DNA from: Thermoflexus hugenholtzii
Lineage (GTDB): Bacteria; Chloroflexota; Anaerolineae; Thermoflexales; Thermoflexaceae
Length of the DNA: 64,000 nt
Assembly: GCF_018771565.1 (NCBI RefSeq)
Contig: NZ_CP076326.1
Span: 2,859,785 to 2,923,784, forward strand
Direction: 5' to 3'
Shown here: piece by piece, positions 22,017 to 30,160 of the stretch
How positions within the stretch are numbered: the first letter of the stretch is position 1
Layout of the letters: each line of letters opens with the position of its first letter
Made by a program: the position numbers and the translations under genes
Notes under the pieces: generated by a model
The model's database searches: none
The model's input: only the letters and a program-made list of their open reading frames with translations
Told to the model about the DNA's origin: nothing

Positions 22017-22991
22017 TTACTCCGGGTATCCGTGGGGGTGCGCCTGCATCCAGCGCCAGGCGCTGGCCACGATGTCGATCAAAGTGTGCTCCGGCGTCCA
22101 GCCCAGATCCCGGCGGATGGCCTCCGGGGAGGCCACCAGCATCACCGGGTCCCCAGGCCGGCGCGGCCCCTCCCGGGCCGGGATGGGGTGGCCGGTCACC
22201 CGCCGGCAGACCTCCAGCACTTCCCGGACGGTGTAGCCGGTCCCCGTCCCCACGTTGTAGACCATCGCCGGCCGCTCGGAGAGGGCCTCCAGGACCAGGA
22301 GGTGGGCCCGGGCGAGATCCACCACGTGGATGTAATCCCGGATGCAGGTCCCATCGCGGGTGGGGTAATCGGTCCCGTAGATCTCCACGTAAGGCCGGCG
22401 GCCCAGGGCCACCTCCAGGATGCGGGGGATCAGATGGCTCTCCGGCCGATGATCCTCCCCCCGCGTCGCCGTGGCCCCTCCGGCGTTGAAATAGCGCAGC
22501 GCCGCGTAGCGCAGGCCCCGGGTTCGGTGCAGCCACCCCAGGATCCGCTCGACGGTCGCCTTGGTCTCCCCGTAGACGTTCACCGGCCCGATGGGGGAAG
22601 ACTCCGTCAGGGGCTCCGGGGCGGGGGCGTAGACGGCGGCGGTAGAGGAGAACACCACCCGATCCACCCCGCCGGCCAGCAGGGCCTCCAGGAAGGTGAT
22701 GGTGTGGGCCACGTTGTTCCGGAAATACTTGAAAGGCTCCTCCATGGACTCGCCGGCCTCGATGAAGGCGGCGAAGTGCATGGCGGCCTGGCAAGGCCAC
22801 CGGCGCAGGGTCTCCACCACCCGTTCCCCGTCCCCGATGTCCCCATGGACGAACCGCGCGCCCTCCGGGACGGCGGCTCGGAAGCCGTGGCACAGGTTGT
22901 CGTAGACCACCACCTCATGGCCGGCCTCGAGGAGGAGCTCCGTCACGATGCTGCCGATGTAGCCGGCTCCGCCGGCGACCAGGATGCGCAT
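22017..22991 (-). CDS. galE: UDP-glucose 4-epimerase
   Basis: 324 residues from MRILVAGGAGYIGS, with GGAGGAG upstream; an ATG 27 bases earlier lacks a site. NAD-binding GGAGYIGS, the catalytic Tyr-Lys pair in NVYGETKATVERI, and the C-terminal NVGTGTGYTVREV and RPGDP are present. It interconverts UDP-glucose and UDP-galactose for surface sugars. It follows the glycosyltransferase by 33 bases on the same strand. Confidence 0.9.
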   Translation of the reverse strand: MRILVAGGAGYIGSIVTELLLEAGHEVVVYDNLCHGFRAAVPEGARFVHGDIGDGERVVETLRRWPCQAAMHFAAFIEAGESMEEPFKYFRNNVAHTITFLEALLAGGVDRVVFSSTAAVYAPAPEPLTESSPIGPVNVYGETKATVERILGWLHRTRGLRYAALRYFNAGGATATRGEDHRPESHLIPRILEVALGRRPYVEIYGTDYPTRDGTCIRDYIHVVDLARAHLLVLEALSERPAMVYNVGTGTGYTVREVLEVCRRVTGHPIPAREGPRRPGDPVMLVASPEAIRRDLGWTPEHTLIDIVASAWRWMQAHPHGYPE

Positions 22992-23024
22992 GGATCTCCT
23001 CCGGGGAGAGATGGACAAGCGGAT

Positions 23025-24494
23025 TCAGCGGGGGAACGGGCCGCTTCGATCCGCTTCTTTGAGCGGGGCGCGCGCCGAGGAGACGGCCTCCCGCGCGGGT
23101 GGGGCGGGGGAGAGGCTGAAGCCAGCGACGATCCCGTAGCTGAGGGCATAGCAGAGCAGGAAGGGCACGACCCCGCCGAGATCGTGGCGCCATGCCCGCC
23201 AGGCTAAGAGCAGGGCGTAAAGGGCGAAAGCCCCCTCGATCCAGCCTATCGGGTCCATCTCCGACTCGCCCCGCGCCGCCCGCTCCCCCTTGGGCGTCCG
23301 CTGGAACTCCGAGGGAAGGCCGAGCAGGGCCTCGATGATGGCGCGGGTGTTGCTCAAGGTGAGGCCCGTCCCGATCACGAACAGGACCGGGATCGCCCAG
23401 AGCCGACGGGGCCAGTCGGGGTAGAGGGCCTGCTGGCTGAGGCCATACATCAGGGGCACTGTGAGCAGCCCCAGGCCCAGGATCACCGTCCACTTCGGGC
23501 GCTCCGCGGAATGGCGCAACAGGGGACCGGAGAGCAGCAACAGGAGCACTCCCAGCAGATGGGTGAAATATCCGCCCAGATGGAGGGTGGCCACCACCCG
23601 CTTCCACCACGGCCAGCGGCTGCGCCAGATCCGGCCGATCAGCTTCCGGAACGTCTGGGTGGTCCCCTTGGCCCACCGGAACTGCTGGCTCTTGAAGGCC
23701 GGGAGGGTAGGGGGGATCTCCCCCGGGACCGCGACATCGGGGACGAAGACGATGCGCCAGCCGGCCAGCTGGGCCCGATAGCTGAGATCCAGGTCCTCCG
23801 TCAGGGTGTCGGTTTCCCATCCGCCGGCGGCCTCGATGGCCTCCCGCCGCCACACGCCGGCGGAGCCGTTGAAGTTCACAGGCAGCCCGGCGGCGGAGCG
23901 GGCTGCCTGATCGACCATGAAGTGCGCGTCCAGCATCAGGGCCTGGGCCCGGGTGATCCAGGACTGGGAGGCGTTCAGATGGTCCCAGCGGGCCTGAGCG
24001 GCGGCGATGGTGGGGTCGGCCAGCAGCACCGGGATCATGCGCTTCAGGAAATCCGGCGGCGGGACGAAGTCGGCGTCGAAGATGGCGATGAACTCGCCCC
24101 GGGCCCGTCGCAGCCCGTAGGCTAATGCCCCCGCCTTGTAGCCGTTCCGGTTCGGGCGCCGCAGCAGCTCAACGGGATAGCCGAGGGCCTGGTAGTGGAC
24201 GACCAGCTGCTTGACCAGCTGCGCCGTCTCGTCGGTGGAATCGTCCAGGACCTGGATCTCCAGGCGGTCCCGCGGATAATCCAGGGCCACCACGGCTTGC
24301 AGCAGGCGCTCCACCACGCTCCCTTCGTTGTAGATCGGCAGCTGCACGGTGACGAAGGGCCAGGTCGAAGGGTTCGCGCGGGGGACCGGGCGACGCCGTC
24401 CCCACAGGCTGAGCCCGCACAAGATCAGGATGTAAAGGGCATACAGGAACAGCAGGGCGCTGATCCCCAGGCTGGCCGCGGTCATGAGCTTCAT
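23025..24494 (-). CDS. Membrane family 2 glycosyltransferase, cellulose-synthase-like
   Basis: 489 residues. One N-terminal membrane helix (ALLFLYALYILILCGLSLWG), a GT-A domain with VTVQLPIYNE, the D-D-D-QxxRW set (VLDDSTDET, FDADFVPP, TEDLDLSYR, QQFRW), then several C-terminal helices. Relatives make glycolipids or exopolysaccharide. With galE downstream it probably builds a galactose- or glucose-containing envelope polymer; the product is not identifiable. Confidence 0.88.
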   Translation of the reverse strand: MKLMTAASLGISALLFLYALYILILCGLSLWGRRRPVPRANPSTWPFVTVQLPIYNEGSVVERLLQAVVALDYPRDRLEIQVLDDSTDETAQLVKQLVVHYQALGYPVELLRRPNRNGYKAGALAYGLRRARGEFIAIFDADFVPPPDFLKRMIPVLLADPTIAAAQARWDHLNASQSWITRAQALMLDAHFMVDQAARSAAGLPVNFNGSAGVWRREAIEAAGGWETDTLTEDLDLSYRAQLAGWRIVFVPDVAVPGEIPPTLPAFKSQQFRWAKGTTQTFRKLIGRIWRSRWPWWKRVVATLHLGGYFTHLLGVLLLLLSGPLLRHSAERPKWTVILGLGLLTVPLMYGLSQQALYPDWPRRLWAIPVLFVIGTGLTLSNTRAIIEALLGLPSEFQRTPKGERAARGESEMDPIGWIEGAFALYALLLAWRAWRHDLGGVVPFLLCYALSYGIVAGFSLSPAPPAREAVSSARAPLKEADRSGPFPR

Positions 24495-25315
24495 GGCGTT
24501 TCCTCCCGGAACCCCAGGAATCGATAGACCGGCACCACCTGAGCCCCTCCCCGAACCGGGAAGATCGGCAGGGCGCGGGCTTCGATCCGATCCCGCACGC
24601 GCTCGAACACCGCTCGGCTGATCATAATCTGTCCGGGCGGCGCTGCCTCCTGCAGGCGCCGCGCGTAATTGACCGTGCTCCCCACCAGGGTATAGGTCTG
24701 GAACTCACGGGTTCCGATCGGCCCGAGGACCGCCTCGCCGAGGTGCACGCCGATGCGGTAACGTCGGCGGTGCTCCGGGGGGAGCGCGGCGTGCAGATGG
24801 AGCACCTCCTGCTGCATCCGCCACGCCGCCCGCAGGGCCCGATACGGATGGTCCGGCAGCTCGAAGGGAGCGTTGAACCAACCCAGCACCGCATCCCCCA
24901 TAAATCGATCCACCACGCCTCCCTCGGCCCGTATGCAGGCCCATGCGAGCTCCAGATAGCGGTTCAGCAGGGGCACCAGGGCCTCCAGGGGAGTGCGCTC
25001 GCACAGCTCCGAGAAGCCGTGGAGGTCCACGAAGAGGACGGTGACCTCGCGCCGGATGGGCGTCGGGTCCTCCGGGCCATCCGCCCGGATCAGATAGGCC
25101 ATCAGGTCGGGATCCAGCATGGGGGCAAGCCGCCCGATCTCCCGGTGGACTCTCGACCGCAGGATCTCCACCAGATCCCGACTGGTCCGCACGAGCTCGA
25201 CCGGCGAATCCGGGCCTGCCGCGGAGCGGGCAAGGGCCCGCTCCGCTTCCCCCAGGTATTCCATCAGGCGGTCCAGCAACGAATCGAAGGCTTCTGTTTC
25301 CCTCATCCGTTCCAT
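24491..25315 (-). CDS. Class III adenylate/guanylate cyclase
   Basis: About 274 residues from MERMRETEAFD, chosen for the GGAGGAG site eight bases upstream; the frame is open to an earlier ATG at 25396 without one. The cyclase domain covers about 95-274: VTVLFVDLHGFSEL and FMGDAVLGWFN carry the metal aspartates, and VGSTVNYARRLQEA the transition-state Asn and Arg. The N-terminal 90 residues are helical with no recognised sensor. It overlaps the glycosyltransferase start by four bases, so the nucleotide second messenger may be tied to polysaccharide synthesis. Confidence 0.88.
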   Translation of the reverse strand: MERMRETEAFDSLLDRLMEYLGEAERALARSAAGPDSPVELVRTSRDLVEILRSRVHREIGRLAPMLDPDLMAYLIRADGPEDPTPIRREVTVLFVDLHGFSELCERTPLEALVPLLNRYLELAWACIRAEGGVVDRFMGDAVLGWFNAPFELPDHPYRALRAAWRMQQEVLHLHAALPPEHRRRYRIGVHLGEAVLGPIGTREFQTYTLVGSTVNYARRLQEAAPPGQIMISRAVFERVRDRIEARALPIFPVRGGAQVVPVYRFLGFREETP

Positions 25316-25401
25316 CCCGGCTCCTCCGGTCTCCCCCCGCGATGGATCCCCATCCGTCCTTCTGCTCCCCAGCTCCCCGCGGAGGGCGGATTCCACCCCG
25401 G

Positions 25402-25561
25402 TTCTTCCTGGAGGAGGGGCTTCCGCTCCCCATCCTTAGTTTTCGATGCCTGTAGGGGTCGCAGCGGAAGCCGCTCCTATATGGGCGATTTTTCGTAGGA
25501 GGGGCTTTAGCCCCGAACCTCTTCGTGGACGGCCCCTTACCCCTCGCCATCATCGATCACG
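25402..25561. repeat. Second REP-like pair in the cyclase-transglutaminase gap
   Basis: The 400-base gap 25316-25717 holds no gene. It contains an inverted element at 25455-25480 (GGTCGCAGCGGAAGCCGCTCC) and a forward one at 25495-25518 starting GTAGGAGGGGCTTTAGCCCC, separated by about 15 bases: the same head-to-head pair as in the 16040-16593 array. A partial element starts near 25410. The module at 25523-25561 repeats 16633-16671. The remaining sequence to 25717 shows no structure I can name. Confidence 0.8.
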
Positions 25562-25717
25562 GTGGGAGCCGCTCCTCCGGCACGGGTCCTCCGGTGGGAT
25601 CCCCTGAATCCCTGTTTTCGTTTTCGATCCCGGAGGGTTCGGATTCGAGCCCCCTTCTCATAATACACCCCGGAGAGCGATGGGGGCTCTCCCCGCGGAT
25701 GGCGCGGGATCCCGGCC

Positions 25718-28036
25718 TCAGCGGGCGAAGGGCGGCGAGGTGGGAAGCGTCCGGCTGCGGAGGGCGGAGATCCATCGAGCCAGGGCCGATCGGAGGCGCC
25801 CCCGGAGCCCGTAGAAGAGAAAGGCCAGCCACCAGCCCCGAGGGGCGGATCCCGGAGGGAGCGGGCGTCGGCCGAACCGCACGGCCGTGTAGCGCTCAGC
25901 GATCTGCCTCATGGTCTCCGCCATCTCCGGCGCCAGCGCGGCCAGGTGCCGAGCGCGCTCCATCGGGGTCCAGGAGGCCGGGAGCCGGATCCCCAGCAGC
26001 CGCGCCGCGCGGTTCATCCACAGGTAATCCCGGGCGGCGGGAGAGAGCCGGCGCAGGCGGTGCCGATCGCGCAACCAGAGGACCAGCCCCAGCATCCCCA
26101 GCGATCCCATCAGGCCCGCTGTGAGCGGGCCGATCGGGAACTGCGGCGTGTGGGGCAGCGGAAGAGCCTCCCCGGGCTGGATATCGAAATCCTCGGCCAG
26201 CAGATTGCGTCGGGTGGGGGTGGGTTGTGGCGCGCCGGGAGTGGGCCCTGCGGCGGGGCTCGCCGGAGGCGTGGGGGTGGGCGTCACGGGGCGCTGGGGG
26301 CGCAGGATGGGCGGCTGGGCGGCGGTGGGCTCGAATTCCACCCAACCGTAACCGGGGAAGTAGATCTCCACCCATGTGTGGGCGTCCCGCTGTCGCACCC
26401 GATACCGCCCATCGGGCATCCACTCGCCCTGGGCGTAGCCGCTCACCACGCGGGCGGGGATCCCCAGGGCCCGCGCCATCACGGCCATCGCCGAAGCGTA
26501 ATAATCGCAGTAGCCCTGGCGGATGTCGAACAGCACATAGGACACGCCGTCCCGGCCGGGCGGCGGGGCCGGGATGTTCTCGTTGTATCGGATGTTGCGT
26601 CGCAGCCAGGCCTCCAGGGCCGCTGCCTTGTCGTATGGATTGTCCGCGTTCGCTGTGATCCGCTCCGCCAAGCGCCGGATCCGGGGATCCAGGTTGGGCG
26701 GCAGCTGCAGATACCGCTGCACCCATTCCGGGTAAACCGTCCCCGCCTGACGCAGGCTCTCCACATCCGGGATGGGGACCAGGGAGATGGCCTCGTAGGT
26801 CTGCTGGGCGCCGAAGGGACGGGGGCTGCGGATCCCCATCAGATCGTGGGCCTGGGCCGTGAACCGGCCCTGCACGAGGGTGGGGAGGCTGACGGCCACC
26901 GGGTGCTGAGCGGCGAAGATCAGGGTGTTCCCGGGCAGATAGACGGTGAAGGTTTGCGTCACCACCGCCCGGCCCTCCCACAGCGGGCGGGCCGTCAGGG
27001 CGGTCATCGGGGCGCGGCTCTGCTCGTCCTCCCCTGAGGAGAGCCAGCCGTTGGAGGTGTAGACGTCATAGACCATCCCCCGCCAGTAGCGGGCCGGCCC
27101 CTGGGCCCGCACCTCCATCACCACCGTGTCGCTCAGCCGCCGGGGCCCGCCGAAGGGCAGCGTGCGTCCCAGGGGGCTCACATACGCCGGGCGCTGGGAG
27201 CGCAGGGAGCTGAACAGCCGGTTGAACGTCTCCTGGCTCCGGCGCAGGGGCCGGCTCACCTCGCTCCAGACCCGGGAGGCCGTCTCGCTGGGGCCGGCCG
27301 GCGGGAGGATCCAGGCGAGGGCCAGGGCCAGCCCGGCGATCAGCAGCCCCGCCCGCAGCACATCCACGCCGAGATCCGGGACGAACCACACCCGCTCCCG
27401 CCGCCAGCGCTGGCTCTGCTCCTCATAATGCACGGTGGCCAGCCAGAGCAGCGCCCCCAGCAAATAGGTGATCAGGAACAGCGTGAGAGGGCGCGGGCCC
27501 AGATAGTAATACGCGTTGATGAACGCGATCAGCCCGGCCGGCACCAGCGCCCGCCACGACCGGATGGTCCGGAAGGAATACCATGCGCTGCTGCTGGCCG
27601 CCAGCCAGATCAGGGCCCCCATGATCACCACGAAGGGCAAGGGATCGCTGCCCCGCCCGCCCCGCACGGCTTCCATGGCCCACACCGTCATGCGGTAGCC
27701 CAGCCATTGGAGCTTCAACGACCAGGTGGGGACCTGGATGAGGCGGGCGCTCAGGTAGCCCACCCAGACCGTGCCGTAGCCGATGTTGAGAAGAAAAGCC
27801 ACCGGGCCGGGGAACCGGGAGATGGCCAGCAGCCAGCCGATGAGGAGCCCTCCGGCTGCCACCGAAGGGAGGATCTCCAACCCGTCGGCCCACCCCGCCA
27901 GCGTCACCGTCCACGCGGCGGACCCGTGGATCAGGAGCAGCAGGAACAGCATCCAGAGGGTCCCCACAGCCCCCCGGGGAACGGCCGGGACCCCCACCGG
28001 CCTTCCGGGGATCCTTACCTCGCTTTCTCCCACCAT
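25718..28036 (-). CDS. TgpA-like membrane transglutaminase (DUF3488, transglutaminase core, DUF4129)
   Basis: 772 residues. About residues 20-245 hold multiple membrane helices with the DUF3488 pattern. A large extracytoplasmic domain follows, with a papain-like triad: Cys in RQGYCDYYASAMAVMARALG, His in RDAHTWVEIY, Asp/Glu around GYGWVEFEPT. A Pro/Thr-rich linker, one membrane helix (PLTAGLMGSLGMLGLVLWL) and a DUF4129 tail end the protein. Relatives are envelope transglutaminases or proteases whose substrates are mostly unknown. The start overlaps the surE 3' end by 22 bases; a later start is possible. Confidence 0.85.
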   Translation of the reverse strand: MVGESEVRIPGRPVGVPAVPRGAVGTLWMLFLLLLIHGSAAWTVTLAGWADGLEILPSVAAGGLLIGWLLAISRFPGPVAFLLNIGYGTVWVGYLSARLIQVPTWSLKLQWLGYRMTVWAMEAVRGGRGSDPLPFVVIMGALIWLAASSSAWYSFRTIRSWRALVPAGLIAFINAYYYLGPRPLTLFLITYLLGALLWLATVHYEEQSQRWRRERVWFVPDLGVDVLRAGLLIAGLALALAWILPPAGPSETASRVWSEVSRPLRRSQETFNRLFSSLRSQRPAYVSPLGRTLPFGGPRRLSDTVVMEVRAQGPARYWRGMVYDVYTSNGWLSSGEDEQSRAPMTALTARPLWEGRAVVTQTFTVYLPGNTLIFAAQHPVAVSLPTLVQGRFTAQAHDLMGIRSPRPFGAQQTYEAISLVPIPDVESLRQAGTVYPEWVQRYLQLPPNLDPRIRRLAERITANADNPYDKAAALEAWLRRNIRYNENIPAPPPGRDGVSYVLFDIRQGYCDYYASAMAVMARALGIPARVVSGYAQGEWMPDGRYRVRQRDAHTWVEIYFPGYGWVEFEPTAAQPPILRPQRPVTPTPTPPASPAAGPTPGAPQPTPTRRNLLAEDFDIQPGEALPLPHTPQFPIGPLTAGLMGSLGMLGLVLWLRDRHRLRRLSPAARDYLWMNRAARLLGIRLPASWTPMERARHLAALAPEMAETMRQIAERYTAVRFGRRPLPPGSAPRGWWLAFLFYGLRGRLRSALARWISALRSRTLPTSPPFAR

Positions 28037-28818
28037 CGATGCAGCTCCTCCAGGGAAACGCGGGACGTGAGATCCAGGCTCAGCGGGGTGACGGAGACCA
28101 CCTCATCCACCACCAGGGCGTAGATGTCCGAATCCGGCTCCAGACGCTCCCGATCGATCTCCACCCGATATCCCAGCGGGCCCGGGTCGGTGGGGCGCCG
28201 GCGCATCGGGCGGACGGGGACGAAATACCGCTGTCGCGAGAGGCGGGTCCACCGCCAGGGGGTCTCCGGCGTGGCCCGGGCCGGGACGTCGATCTTCAGC
28301 ACGTCGACGTCGAAGGGCAGGGCCTGGCGGAGGGCGGCGCGGGCGAAGAGGAGGGTGAAATGCGCCGCGGCCCCGAAGTCGATCTCCTCGGAGTATCCCA
28401 GGTGATGCTCCACCGGGGTCTGCAACGACACCGCCAGGGCCGGGATCCCGAAGCTGGCCGCCTCCAGGGCCGCTCCCACCGTCCCCGAGATGGTCACTCC
28501 GGAGCCCACGTTCTCCCCGTAGTTGATGCCCGACACCACCAGGTCCGGCGGACGGGGGAGGATCTCCAGGATGGCATGATCGACCACTTGCGCAGGGGTT
28601 CCCTCCACCGCGTAAGCCCGGATCACTGTGCCGTTCGCATGGATGATCTCCGGGTAGATCCGGCCCTCCGAGGTGGCCGGCATGCAGCGTCCGGCACCGG
28701 ACCATTGATCCACCGGGGCGACCACCACAACCTGGCCCAGGGCTTGCAGGGCAGCGGCAGCGGCCCGCAGCCCGGGGGATCGGATCCCGTCGTCGTTGGT
28801 CACCAGGATGAGCGGCAT
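28015..28818 (-). CDS. surE: 5'/3'-nucleotidase SurE
   Basis: 267 residues from MPLILVTNDDGI. SurE dephosphorylates nucleoside monophosphates in stationary phase. The metal site is complete: NDDG at the start, the Ser/Asn region QWSGAGRCMP, and SGINYGENVGSGVTISGTVGAA. The start overlaps the 3' end of the ATP-grasp gene by 19 bases, and its own end overlaps the transglutaminase gene. Confidence 0.92.
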   Translation of the reverse strand: MPLILVTNDDGIRSPGLRAAAAALQALGQVVVVAPVDQWSGAGRCMPATSEGRIYPEIIHANGTVIRAYAVEGTPAQVVDHAILEILPRPPDLVVSGINYGENVGSGVTISGTVGAALEAASFGIPALAVSLQTPVEHHLGYSEEIDFGAAAHFTLLFARAALRQALPFDVDVLKIDVPARATPETPWRWTRLSRQRYFVPVRPMRRRPTDPGPLGYRVEIDRERLEPDSDIYALVVDEVVSVTPLSLDLTSRVSLEELHRWWEKAR

Positions 28819-29738
28819 CGCATCCTCCCGACGGCCTCGGCGATCCGCTCGGCGATCCCCTGCAACACCTCGTCCGGCACCCCCTCCGGGGCCAGGGATT
28901 GCGGGCGCGTGTCGATGGGATCGTTGACGTAGTCGATGCACAGGAAGCGCCCCGCCTCGTCCAGGGCGATCTCGCTGGAGAACAGGTGAAGCCCGCAGAC
29001 CGCCGCGATCCGACGCCCCAGCTCCCAGAGCGCGTCCAGGCCGCAGGCGATCCGCTCTTCCTCCTTCACCGGCGCATACCGGTGGGTGGTCGGATCCCAC
29101 CAGCAGGGGAACACCTGATCCACCGCATAAAGCACGCGGAACCAGGCCGGGCGCCCGTCCAGCCGGCGGGGGCGCACGTAGGCCTGGACCAGAATCGGTT
29201 CATCGGGGAAGGCCGTGCGCAGGGCGTTCAGGTCCTCCGGATCGGTGATCGTCCGCACGCCCTCCCCGCCGCCCCCGAAGGCGGGCTTGGCGATCCACGG
29301 GGGTTCCCCCAGCCCTTCGGGCCAGAGCGTCCGGGGGTCGGCTTCCCACGGGGGGAGGATGGCGGTAGGAGGGGTGGGGAGCCCCGCTTCGACGAACCGC
29401 CGGTGCATCGCCGCCTTGTCCCATGCCGCCCGCGCCCGCTCCGTTGGGTTCAGACGGAACACCCCTGCCGCCCGGGCCCAATCCACCAGGGCCTCGAAGT
29501 CCTCATCCCAATCCGAAGCGCGGTCCAGGAAAACCCCGCATGTCCACCGCCCATCTGCGGCCCGCTCCAGGATCTGGGGGAGATCCGCCGGCGTGACCTC
29601 GGCCACCGAGAGGCCGCGGCGCGCGCAGGCCTCCCGGATCATCCGGATGAACGGCGCATCGTATTCCCAGTTCCAGGCGATGGCCAGATCCACCCGCTCG
29701 ATCTCGATGTCGCTTCGAATCGCCGGATCCTTCAACAT
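28800..29738 (-). CDS. ATP-grasp domain protein of unknown substrate
   Basis: 312 residues. The ATP-grasp core is seen in WIAKPAFGGGGEGVRTI (lysine and glycine loop), LVQAYVRPRRLDG and the metal-binding end FSSEIALDEAGRFLCIDYVNDP. The N-terminal 100 residues form a Rossmann-like pre-ATP domain. Such proteins ligate carboxylates to amines or other nucleophiles; nothing here fixes the substrate. It leads the surE-transglutaminase group. Confidence 0.8.
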   Translation of the reverse strand: MLKDPAIRSDIEIERVDLAIAWNWEYDAPFIRMIREACARRGLSVAEVTPADLPQILERAADGRWTCGVFLDRASDWDEDFEALVDWARAAGVFRLNPTERARAAWDKAAMHRRFVEAGLPTPPTAILPPWEADPRTLWPEGLGEPPWIAKPAFGGGGEGVRTITDPEDLNALRTAFPDEPILVQAYVRPRRLDGRPAWFRVLYAVDQVFPCWWDPTTHRYAPVKEEERIACGLDALWELGRRIAAVCGLHLFSSEIALDEAGRFLCIDYVNDPIDTRPQSLAPEGVPDEVLQGIAERIAEAVGRMRCRSSW

Positions 29739-29912
29739 CTCGCACGCTCACGAAGGATGGGGATCCTCCCGTTGTGTCTCTCCATCCTGATGATAACACG
29801 GCCGGAAGCGCAGAGCGATCTTTCCGCGCATGCGAAGGGGCCGGAGGGGAGCAGCGGTCTGGGTTACAATATCCGCGGAGGTGGACGTTCACATACCTGC
29901 GGAGAGATCTTC

Positions 29913-30137
29913 ATGCGCCGTGGGCTTCTCTGGATTTATGGGTTTCTGGTGGGGGGGCTGATCGGCGCCGGCCTGGCGCTGCTCTGGGCTCCCTGCTCCG
30001 GGCCGGAGCTGCGGGAGAGGATTCGGAGCCGTTGGCAGCAGGTCGTGGAGGAGGGGCGGCAGGCCGCCGCCCAGCGTCGGGCGGAGCTGGAGCGCGAGCT
30101 GGCCGTCCTGATCCGACGAGCCCCTCCGGAGTCCTGA
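29913..30137 (+). CDS. Small YtxH-like membrane protein
   Basis: 74 residues from ATG 29913 after a GGAGAG site. One N-terminal membrane helix with a glycine motif (IYGFLVGGLIGAGLALLWAP) and a charged amphipathic tail: the layout of YtxH-domain stress proteins. A TACAAT that could be a -10 element lies at 29865-29870. It stands alone, divergent from the ATP-grasp gene. Confidence 0.75.
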   Translation: MRRGLLWIYGFLVGGLIGAGLALLWAPCSGPELRERIRSRWQQVVEEGRQAAAQRRAELERELAVLIRRAPPES

Positions 30138-30160
30138 ACAGGGGCGGTCGCCTTCCTCCG

